A stretch of DNA of 13,266 nucleotides from JBEKHI01 sp050012355 (lineage in GTDB: Bacteria; Actinomycetota; Actinomycetes; Streptosporangiales; Streptosporangiaceae), in contig JBEKHI010000228.1 in the NCBI GenBank assembly GCA_050012355.1, positions 1-13,266 on the forward strand. The letters run 5' to 3'. How positions within the stretch are numbered: the stretch's first letter is position 1; each line of letters begins with the position of its first letter. The notes under the pieces are model-generated. The model was not told where the DNA came from. It worked only from the letters and a program-made list of their open reading frames with translations, and ran no database searches. This document shows, in pieces, positions 1 to 5,680 of the stretch. The translations under genes and the position numbers were made by a program.

Positions 1-1008
1 GGCTCAAGTTCGGGCAGCGCGGCGGCGGTGGCGGCCGGGCTGGCGCCGCTGGCCATCGGCACCGAGACCGACGGGTCGATCGTGGCGCCCGCCAGCGCCT
101 GCGGCGTCGTCGGCATCAAGCCGACCGCCGGCCTGGTGAGCAGGCACGGCATCGTCCCGCTGTCGGTGGCGCAGGATACGGCCGGCCCGATGGCTGGCAC
201 GGTGGCGGACGCGGCGGCGTTGCTGTCGGTGCTGGCCGCCCCCGACCCGCAGGACCAGGCCGTCGATTTTCCCGCTGACCTGGCGAAGTCCGCCGACTAC
301 ACAGCCTTCCTCGACCCGGGTGCGCTGGACGGCGCGAGAATCGGGATCTGGCGGGGCGGCTCGGCCGAGGCAGGGGTGGCCATCGCGGCGGTCCTTGACG
401 ACCTGGTCGCCAAGCTCACCTCGCTCGGGACGGTTCTGGTCGACCCGGTGGAGCTGCCAGCGGCGGACAAGATCGGTGATCCGGAGTTCGCCGCGCTGCG
501 CAATGAGTTCAAGTACGGGATCAACGCCTACCTGCAGTATCTCGGTGGGGACGTCCCAGGCTCGCTGGCCGAGCTGATCGACTTCAATAAGCGGAACGCG
601 GGCCTGGTACTGTCCCGGTTCGGCCAGGAGACCTTCGAGATGTGCGAGGCCACGCCCGGCTCGCTCACCGACCCCGGCTACCTGGAGGCGCGCGGCGACG
701 CGACGCGGCTGGCCACTACCGCCCTGGAGACCCCGATAGCGGAGCACAAGCTGGACGCGATCGTCGCGCTGACCGTCAACCCAGCGTGGCTGACCGATTA
801 CGTACTGGGAGACCATGTGGTGTTCGGCACCTCGGGGCCCGCGGCGGTTGCCGGCTGGCCCGCGATCACGATTCCGTTCGGCAACCTCAGCGGCCTGCCG
901 ATCGGCGTGACCTTCATGGGGCCGCGCTGGTCCGAGCCCAGGCTCATCGCCCTAGCCCATTCCCTAGAGGTTGCCAGCCCGCCCCGCCCGCTGCCCTCGG
1001 TCCGCTAA
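1..1008 (+). CDS. Amidase-signature family hydrolase, 3' part (5' truncated by window)
   Basis: The frame is open from the first base; 335 residues are visible before the TAA. The sequence starts inside the amidase signature, G-S-S-S-G-S followed by an Ala-rich stretch, then GTETDGSIVAPAS. By the family scheme (Lys-cisSer-Ser triad) the cis-serine is the first Ser (nt 4-6) and the nucleophile is the Ser of DGSI (nt 76-78), 24 residues on as in fatty acid amide hydrolase. The catalytic Lys lies upstream, outside the window. The C-terminal part has the usual GxxxGWPAITIPFG and GLPIGVTFMG segments. The family hydrolyses carbon-nitrogen amide bonds; the substrate cannot be told from the sequence. 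It differs from GatA in having TETDGS where TDTGGS is usual, and no gatB or gatC is nearby, so I infer a general amidase, probably cytoplasmic. Tandem repeats begin directly after the stop. Confidence 0.88.
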   Translation, partial: GSSSGSAAAVAAGLAPLAIGTETDGSIVAPASACGVVGIKPTAGLVSRHGIVPLSVAQDTAGPMAGTVADAAALLSVLAAPDPQDQAVDFPADLAKSADYTAFLDPGALDGARIGIWRGGSAEAGVAIAAVLDDLVAKLTSLGTVLVDPVELPAADKIGDPEFAALRNEFKYGINAYLQYLGGDVPGSLAELIDFNKRNAGLVLSRFGQETFEMCEATPGSLTDPGYLEARGDATRLATTALETPIAEHKLDAIVALTVNPAWLTDYVLGDHVVFGTSGPAAVAGWPAITIPFGNLSGLPIGVTFMGPRWSEPRLIALAHSLEVASPPRPLPSVR

Positions 1009-1052
1009 GCGGTCTGCGGGCGGTCCGCGGGCGGTCTCCGTGCGGTCCGCGG
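1009..1052. repeat. 11-bp tandem repeat, four units
   Basis: Four abutting 11-bp units start at the base after the amidase stop codon: GCGGTCTGCGG, GCGGTCCGCGG, GCGGTCTCCGT and GCGGTCCGCGG. Units two and four are identical. The core CGGTCCGCGG recurs in inverse orientation in the gene-free DNA near 2674 and, nearly complete, in the hairpin near 4086, so it looks like an intergenic GC-rich motif of this genome. Confidence 0.75.
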
Positions 1053-1054
1053 GC

Positions 1055-1108
1055 CCCAGCGATGGCCCATCGCTGGGCGAATATTGCTATCGATGGCCCA
1101 TCGCTGGG
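1055..1108. repeat. Palindrome pair A (31-bp centre-to-centre)
   Basis: The first unit (1055-1077) is a perfect palindrome with 11-base arms, CCCAGCGATGG and CCATCGCTGGG, around a single central C. The second (1086-1108) matches 20 of 23 positions: its right arm is intact and its left arm is worn. The centres are at 1066 and 1097, 31 bp apart, separated by 8 bases. The same arrangement occurs at 8068-8121 inside a coding region. The pair lies 52 to 105 bases upstream of the mshC start, so it could be a terminator stem for the amidase, an operator, or a dispersed palindromic repeat. The coding-region copy favours the last. Confidence 0.8.
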
Positions 1109-1122
1109 ACCGTGGGCACTTG

Positions 1123-1152
1123 TTCAGGGCAACCGGGGACGCCCGTTATCCT
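1123..1152 (+). promoter_or_regulatory. Probable leaderless promoter of mshC
   Basis: A TATCCT -10 hexamer (1147-1152, fits TANNNT) ends 7 bases before the mshC ATG, so transcription should start at or one base from the A of ATG. No Shine-Dalgarno sequence is present in that gap. The -35 is weak: TTCAGG at 1123-1128 with an 18-base spacer. The leader of leuS has the same -10 hexamer at nearly the same distance from its ATG. Confidence 0.45.
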
Positions 1153-1159
1153 GCCCTTT

Positions 1160-2443
1160 ATGGAATCTTGGCGTCGTGCGGCGGTGCCCGCACTGCCCGG
1201 GCATGGTCCGGAAACCCGGGTACGGAATACCGCGACGGGGGAGCTGACGGTGGCCGCGGCGGGTCAGGCCGCGACCGTGTATGCCTGCGGTATCACCCCC
1301 TATGACGCGACGCATATCGGGCACGCGGCGACATTCATCGCGTGGGATCTACTGGTGCGGGCCTGGCTGGACGCCGGGCATCACGTCAGTTACGTGCAGA
1401 ACGTCACCGATGTCGATGACCCGTTGCTTGAGCGGGCGGACCGGGACGGCGAGGACTGGCGGGACCTGGCCGCGAGGGAGATCGAGCTGTACCGCCAGGA
1501 CATGACGTCGCTACGGGTGCTGCCGCCGGCCCACCTGATCGGTGCCGTGGAAGCGCTGCCAGTGATCGAGCGGTTCAACGAACGGCTCGCATCCCGTAGC
1601 TCGCTGTACGAACTAGACGAGGATGTGTACTTCGCGAGGGGCGCGGACTCGTCGTTCGGGGCCTTGTCGGGGCCGGGTACCGCGTCAGACTTCAGTCCTG
1701 TCCAGATGGCAGAACTGTCCGCGGAGCATGGCGGCGACCCGTCACGGCCAGGCAAGAAGGACGCGCTCGACCCGCTGGTCTGGCGAGGAGAGCGGCCTGG
1801 CGAGCCGGCCTGGGAGTCCAGGTTCGGTCTCGGCCGGCCTGGCTGGCACGTCGAGTGCGCGGCGATCGCGTCTGAGTACCTCGGGATCAAGTTCGACGTT
1901 CAGGCAGGCGGCAACGACCTGATCTTCCCGCACCATGAGATGAGCGGCTCGCACGCCCGGGTGGCGTTCGGTGAGGACGCCTTCGCCCGGGTCTATATGC
2001 ACTCAGGACTGGTCAGCTATCAGGGCGCCAAGATGTCCAAGTCGCTGGGCAACCTGGTCTTCGTGAGCAGGCTGCGGGAAGCCGGCGTCGACCCGATGGC
2101 GATCAGGCTCGTGATCCTCGCCCACCACTACCGCTCCGAGTGGGAGTGGACCGACCAGGTTCTGGAGCAAGCCCAGGCCCGGCTAGCACGCTGGCGCTCA
2201 GCGGTCGCCGTCACCGGCCCAGCCGCCGAGCCGGCGCTCGCCGAGGTGCGGGAGCGACTGGCCGACGACCTCGATGCCCCAGGAGCCCTGGCGGCGATCG
2301 ACAGGTGGGCCAACCGCGCACTCAGCGGCGAGACGGCCCCCACCCCCAGCGATGCCCAGACCGGCCCAGCCTCGGGGAGCCCAGCCGCGGGCGGCGACCT
2401 GATCCGCGCCACCACCGACGCCCTCCTTGGCGTGTCCCTCTGA
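1160..2443 (+). CDS. mshC: Cysteine:1-D-myo-inosityl 2-amino-2-deoxy-alpha-D-glucopyranoside ligase (MshC)
   Basis: MshC catalyses the ATP-dependent joining of cysteine to GlcN-Ins, the third enzymatic step of mycothiol synthesis, in the cytoplasm. It is a class I aminoacyl-tRNA synthetase-like enzyme derived from CysRS. The protein has 427 residues (family about 410). The N-terminus MESWRRAAVPALPG followed by TATGEL is typical of MshC rather than CysS. Visible motifs are the zinc-ligand Cys43 in YACGITPYD, the HIGH-like THIGH (51-55), YVQNVTDVDDPLLERA, EHGGDPSRPGKKDALDPLVW, GWHVEC, GGNDLIFPHHE and KMSKS (291-295). The frame stays open upstream to 971, but ATG 1160 matches the family N-terminus and sits just after a -10 hexamer; the upstream part would translate the palindromes. 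Near the C-terminus, the bases around 2345-2358 resemble a decayed half of the palindrome. It is probably monocistronic. Confidence 0.93.
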   Translation: MESWRRAAVPALPGHGPETRVRNTATGELTVAAAGQAATVYACGITPYDATHIGHAATFIAWDLLVRAWLDAGHHVSYVQNVTDVDDPLLERADRDGEDWRDLAAREIELYRQDMTSLRVLPPAHLIGAVEALPVIERFNERLASRSSLYELDEDVYFARGADSSFGALSGPGTASDFSPVQMAELSAEHGGDPSRPGKKDALDPLVWRGERPGEPAWESRFGLGRPGWHVECAAIASEYLGIKFDVQAGGNDLIFPHHEMSGSHARVAFGEDAFARVYMHSGLVSYQGAKMSKSLGNLVFVSRLREAGVDPMAIRLVILAHHYRSEWEWTDQVLEQAQARLARWRSAVAVTGPAAEPALAEVRERLADDLDAPGALAAIDRWANRALSGETAPTPSDAQTGPASGSPAAGGDLIRATTDALLGVSL

Positions 2444-2450
2444 CGCACCG

Positions 2451-2483
2451 GCCTAACCCGGACGACGGCCTAACCCGGACGAC
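2451..2483. repeat. 16-bp direct repeat, two copies
   Basis: GCCTAACCCGGACGAC occurs at 2451-2466 and again at 2468-2483, a perfect duplication with a 17-bp period just after the mshC stop. Confidence 0.85.
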
Positions 2484-2588
2484 AGCCTCGCGCGGGTGCC
2501 TGCCCAACCGAGCGGCAGCCATCCCACCCGCCCCAACTGCCTCACACAACGCTTTAGTACCGAGCTGGCAGCCGGCCGTTCCTGGCCG

Positions 2589-2640
2589 GTGCTGCATTAA
2601 CCACACTCTTTGCTGGTTGGTGCGGCATTAACCAGCAAAG
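2589..2640. repeat. Dispersed hairpin repeat, copy R1
   Basis: A perfect inverted repeat with 11-bp arms, CTTTGCTGGTT (2608-2618) and AACCAGCAAAG (2630-2640), encloses an 11-base loop. GGTGCTGCATTAACCA (from 2588) and GGTGCGGCATTAACCA (from 2619) also form a direct repeat. The stretch from 2589 aligns without gaps to R2 at 9536: both share CACTCTTTGCTGG with GTGC-GCA blocks on either side. There is no T tract, so an intrinsic terminator role for mshC is possible but unproven. Confidence 0.7.
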
Positions 2641-2669
2641 GGATCCGCGGGCAGAGTCCCGCATGTCCG

Positions 2670-2747
2670 CCTTCCGCGGACCGGCCCTTCCGCGAACGGC
2701 CTTCCGTGCGTTGGCCTTTCACGGATCGGCCGCCTTCCGCGCGCTGG
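2670..2747. repeat. Degenerate 15-bp tandem repeat
   Basis: Consecutive units read CCTTCCGCGGACCGG (2670), CCCTTCCGCGAACGG (2685), CCTTCCGTGCGTTGG (2700), CCTTTCACGGATCGG (2715) and a longer last unit at 2730-2747. The shared pattern is CCTTCCGCG followed by a variable pair and CGG. It resembles a decayed minisatellite. The first unit contains CCGCGGACCG, the inverse of the core of the 11-bp array near 1020. Confidence 0.6.
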
Positions 2748-2985
2748 CCGACGCGTGATAATCTCCAGGGAGAAATTCCAGGCGTGTAATTCCCGCTGAA
2801 TAGCATTAGGGGAAGCGGGATGTCAATGCCGATTTCCCCGCTGTGTAAAGCAGGGCCCTTATTAACCCAGAGGGCTGTCGCTATGGTCGGCGGCATTCCC
2901 GCAGCCGCACTATTCGGGTATGAGAAACCATGCCTTCGCGGGTGAAGATTCCCCGCGCACACAATCGACAGATAAGCAAGGCGCC

Positions 2986-4068
2986 GTGCTGACCGCACCG
3001 CCCGCGGATCGCATGATACGGGTCGGCTCACCGGTTTCGTTGCTGGCGGTCGTTCCGCACCTCCTGGGCTTTATGCCAGGCAGAAGCCTGGTGGTGATCG
3101 GCACCGAGCAGCCCAAGGGCCAGGTGAAGCTCGCGCTCAGGTACGACCTGCCCGACCCGCCAGCCGCGGAGACCATCCGGGAGATCACCGAGCACGCCGC
3201 TGAGGTGCTGGCCGCCCAGCGCGTCGAGGACGTCCTGGTGATCGGCTACGGGCCGGCCGCGTTGGTCGCACCGCTGGCCGACGAGTTCCGCAGAGCCACT
3301 GCCGTCTATGGCCTCGCCCTCGGGGAGATCCTCCGGGTACAAGATCAGCGCTACTGGTCCTACCTGTGCGCCAAACCGGACTGCTGCCCCCCGGAAGGCA
3401 CCCCCTTCGACCTGCTGGCCGACCCGGCTTGGGCGACGATGTCCGGCGCCGGGCACCCGGTGCTCAGCAGCCGGGATGACCTGGCGAAAACGGTCGCGGC
3501 CCTGGACGGAGCCGCCGGCGAGGCTACGAGGCGTGCCACGCAGCGGGCGGAGGCCAAGGCAAGCACGCTGATCGCCCGGGTGACCAGGACGGGTCGGCGG
3601 GGCCAGGCACGGCGGCTGATCGCGGCGGCGGGGATCTCGTCGGTCGCCGCGGCGCTGGCCACCTACCGCCGTGGCCAGCGGATAACCAACGCGGACCAGA
3701 TGGCCTGGCTCACCATCGTTCTGCGTGATCTGCGGGTTCGGGACGACGCGTGGGCTCGGATGGACCCCAAGTACCGCGAGCCGTATGGCCGGATGTGGAC
3801 CGACGTGACCCGGGCGGCGCGGCCAGGGTACGTCGCCGCCCCGGCCTGCCTGCTTGCCTTCGCCGCCTGGCAAGACGGCAACGGCGCCCTTGCGAACGTG
3901 GCGCTTGACCGCGCGATCGCGGACCAGCCCGGGTACACGATGGCGGAGTTGCTGCGTCAGGTCATCGATGGCGGGGTACCTCCATCCGCGGCGCGGCTGC
4001 CGATGACCCCGGAGGAGGTGGCGGCCAGCTACGACGAGATCGACGATGAAGGCAATGAACGCGAATAG
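2986..4068 (+). CDS. DUF4192 family protein
   Basis: A 360-residue protein of the DUF4192 family, common in Actinomycetota and of unknown function. Recognisable features are the opening IRVGSPVSLLAVVPHLLGFMPGRSLVVIGT, the VLVIGYG segment, and the cysteine cluster CAKPDCCPPEGTPFD, which is characteristic of the family and looks like a metal-binding or structural site. The C-terminal half is alpha-helical and Ala/Arg-rich, ending in an acidic tail. No signal peptide or membrane segment is seen, so it is probably cytoplasmic. I chose GTG 2986 because AAGG lies about 6 bases upstream, the family domain starts soon after, and G/C-rich third positions begin there. The longer frame from ATG 2920 has only about half G/C at third positions in its first 22 codons and no ribosome binding site. 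Neighbours give no hint of function. Confidence 0.85.
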   Translation: MLTAPPADRMIRVGSPVSLLAVVPHLLGFMPGRSLVVIGTEQPKGQVKLALRYDLPDPPAAETIREITEHAAEVLAAQRVEDVLVIGYGPAALVAPLADEFRRATAVYGLALGEILRVQDQRYWSYLCAKPDCCPPEGTPFDLLADPAWATMSGAGHPVLSSRDDLAKTVAALDGAAGEATRRATQRAEAKASTLIARVTRTGRRGQARRLIAAAGISSVAAALATYRRGQRITNADQMAWLTIVLRDLRVRDDAWARMDPKYREPYGRMWTDVTRAARPGYVAAPACLLAFAAWQDGNGALANVALDRAIADQPGYTMAELLRQVIDGGVPPSAARLPMTPEEVAASYDEIDDEGNERE

Positions 4069-4084
4069 GTCTGACGGGGCTCGG

Positions 4085-4123
4085 GCGGTCCGCGCCGCCC
4101 GGGCATCCGCCCACGCGGACCGC
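4085..4123 (+). terminator. GC-rich hairpin after the DUF4192 gene
   Basis: A perfect 10-bp stem, GCGGTCCGCG (4085-4094) with CGCGGACCGC (4114-4123), encloses a 19-base loop and begins 17 bases after the stop codon. There is no U tract, which is common for actinobacterial terminator stems. The 3' arm is also part of the local direct repeat. Confidence 0.45.
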
Positions 4124-4173
4124 TCGGACCGCCCACGCGGACGGCCCGGACCAGCCAAGCGGACCGCCCACGC
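4107..4173. repeat. 14-bp direct repeat, two full copies and one partial
   Basis: CCGCCCACGCGGAC occurs at 4107-4120 and 4129-4142 (22-bp period). A third, shortened copy, CCGCCCACGC, is at 4164-4173. These lie between the DUF4192 gene and tmsA. Confidence 0.7.
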
Positions 4174-4228
4174 CGTCAACTGTCGCGCCCGGATAGACTG
4201 CGTGAGCTGTTCGTCCTGTTCGGTGGGG

Positions 4229-4236
4229 TATATACA
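4229..4236 (+). promoter_or_regulatory. Candidate -10 region for tmsA-tmsB
   Basis: TATATACA gives two overlapping hexamers fitting TANNNA/T, 53-60 bases before the tmsA start, in otherwise GC-rich DNA. The corresponding -35 area (CTGTTCG, near 4207-4213) is a poor match, so the promoter is tentative. Confidence 0.3.
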
Positions 4237-4288
4237 CGCTTACGCCGGGCAGTCCTGGGGAACCAAAGGGATCGGAGGGAGGTAGCGC

Positions 4289-5677
4289 GTGGCCGGAATC
4301 GAAGACCTGCCGTCCGCTAAACGCGCGGCCCACGAGGCCGCCGTCCAGCGGCTCCGCGCGGAGTACCTGGCGGTGCCGCCAGAGGTCAAGGTCCGGCTGG
4401 CGAAGCGCACCTCGAACCTCTTCCGGTTCCGCGATGGCGCCGCCAGCGCTGAGCTCGGCGTCGAGGCCTTCGCGCGAGTCATCCACGTCGACCCGGTGAG
4501 CAGGACCGCCGTCGTCGGCGGCATGACCACCTATGAGGACCTGGTTGACGCGACGCTGCCCTACGGCCTGATGCCGCTGGTCGTCCCGCAGCTGAAGACG
4601 ATCACGCTCGGCGGGGCCGTCACCGGGCTCGGCATCGAGTCGACCAGCCTGCGCAGCGGGATGCCGCACGAGTCGGTCCTCGAACTGGAGATCCTCACCG
4701 GAGGCGGCGAGGTGATAACAGCAAGAGATGACAACGAGCACCAGGACCTGTTCAACGGCTTCCCGAACTCCTACGGCACGCTCGGCTACGCACTCGCGCT
4801 CACCATCGAGCTTGAGCCGGTCCGGCCGTACGTTCACCTGCGGCACTTCGCCTTCAATGACCCGAAGAGCTGCATGGACGCGATCATCCAGATCGCCGCG
4901 ACCGGCGAGTACGACGGGCATCGCGCGGACTTTACCGATGGCACCGCGTTCAGCAATGAGGAGCTGTATCTCACGGTCGGCGCGTTCAGTGACAAGGCGC
5001 CGTGGCAAAGCGATTACACCGGAAGCCGGATCTATTACAAGTCGCTGCGGGAAGAGAGCGAGGACTTTCTCACCATCCACGATTACCTGTGGCGGTGGGA
5101 TACCGACTGGTTCTGGTGCTCGCGCCCCTTCGGCGTGCAGAACACGCTGATCCGCAAGGCCTGGCCGCGTAAGCTCCGCCGCTCCGACGTATACCGCAGG
5201 CTCATCGCCTTCGACCGGAAGTACGGCCTCACCGACACGATGAACGCGCGGCGCCAGGCCCCCGCGAGAGAATCGGTTATTCAGGACGTTGAAACACCCG
5301 TCGTTATGGGCAACGAATTTCTTGAATTCTTCGCTGAGAACGTCGGGATGAGTCCGGTGTGGCTGTGCCCGCTGCGCTTGCGGCGGGACAAGACGTGGCC
5401 GCTGTATCCGCTCGAGCCGGGCGAGGTCTACGTGAACTTCGGGTTCTGGGGCATGGTGTCCCTGCCCGATGGCAGGGAAGATGGTTATTACAACCGGATG
5501 ATTGAGGATGAGGTGACCGCGCTCGGCGGCCACAAGTCGTTGTATTCGACCTCGTTCTACTCCGAAGAGGAGTTTTACAGTCGCTATAACGGTGATTTCT
5601 ACACAAAGCTGAAGCGCGAGTACGACCCAGCGGGGCGACTGCTCAGCCTGTACGACAAGTGTGTACGCGGAAGGTGA
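4289..5677 (+). CDS. tmsA: FAD-binding oxidoreductase for 10-methyl fatty acid synthesis (TmsA/BfaA type)
   Basis: A 462-residue flavoprotein of the FAD_binding_4 (PCMH) family, close to DHCR24-like reductases. The FAD domain spans about 55-180: VDPVSRTAVVGGMTTYEDLV, then ITLGGAVTGLGIESTS (105-120), SLRSGMPHESV and DLFNGFPNSYGTLGYALALTIEL. DHCR24 has the similar GGxxxGxGIES motif and also reduces an alkene. In the established TmsA/TmsB (BfaA/BfaB) pathway this enzyme reduces the 10-methylene acyl chain made by the methyltransferase to a 10-methyl (tuberculostearate-type) chain. The GTG start is set by a strong GGAGGGAGG (4274-4282) six bases upstream. The stop is 3 bases before the ATG of tmsB, so the two are almost surely co-transcribed and translationally coupled. 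No transmembrane segment is visible; the substrate is presumably membrane phospholipid. The function assignment rests on the pairing as well as on the family. Confidence 0.86.
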   Translation: MAGIEDLPSAKRAAHEAAVQRLRAEYLAVPPEVKVRLAKRTSNLFRFRDGAASAELGVEAFARVIHVDPVSRTAVVGGMTTYEDLVDATLPYGLMPLVVPQLKTITLGGAVTGLGIESTSLRSGMPHESVLELEILTGGGEVITARDDNEHQDLFNGFPNSYGTLGYALALTIELEPVRPYVHLRHFAFNDPKSCMDAIIQIAATGEYDGHRADFTDGTAFSNEELYLTVGAFSDKAPWQSDYTGSRIYYKSLREESEDFLTIHDYLWRWDTDWFWCSRPFGVQNTLIRKAWPRKLRRSDVYRRLIAFDRKYGLTDTMNARRQAPARESVIQDVETPVVMGNEFLEFFAENVGMSPVWLCPLRLRRDKTWPLYPLEPGEVYVNFGFWGMVSLPDGREDGYYNRMIEDEVTALGGHKSLYSTSFYSEEEFYSRYNGDFYTKLKREYDPAGRLLSLYDKCVRGR

Positions 5678-5680
5678 AAG

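Larger units (their letters stand above)
2444..2985. other. Gene-free, repeat-rich intergenic region
   Basis: I find no convincing gene in these 542 bases. They hold a 16-bp direct repeat, the R1 hairpin element, a degenerate 15-bp tandem array and, from about 2750, a stretch richer in A and T that probably holds the promoter of the DUF4192 gene. TATGGT at 2882-2887 fits a -10 hexamer but lacks a good -35. A minus-strand frame across 2597-3031 only translates the repeats and has no family-like features. Confidence 0.7.

Noticed and set aside
1055..1108. CRISPR-like array, because of the regular 31-bp spacing
   Set aside because: Only two units, 8-base gaps too short for spacers, fully palindromic repeats, and no cas genes.
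971..1159. N-terminal extension of MshC to an upstream in-frame ATG at 971
   Set aside because: It would overlap the amidase gene, translate the repeats and palindromes, and extend beyond the conserved MshC N-terminus.
2920..2985. ATG 2920 as start of the DUF4192 gene
   Set aside because: No ribosome binding site, and the first 22 codons lack the strong third-position G/C bias seen after GTG 2986. It remains possible if the transcript is leaderless.
2597..3031. A 144-codon minus-strand frame in the gene-free region
   Set aside because: It translates the tandem repeat and the hairpin repeat and lacks coding-type third-position bias or a ribosome binding site.
3962..5533. A 523-codon open frame on the minus strand across tmsA
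   Set aside because: It is antisense to a gene with clear family motifs, its translation has no recognisable domain, and such long shadow frames are normal in GC-rich DNA.
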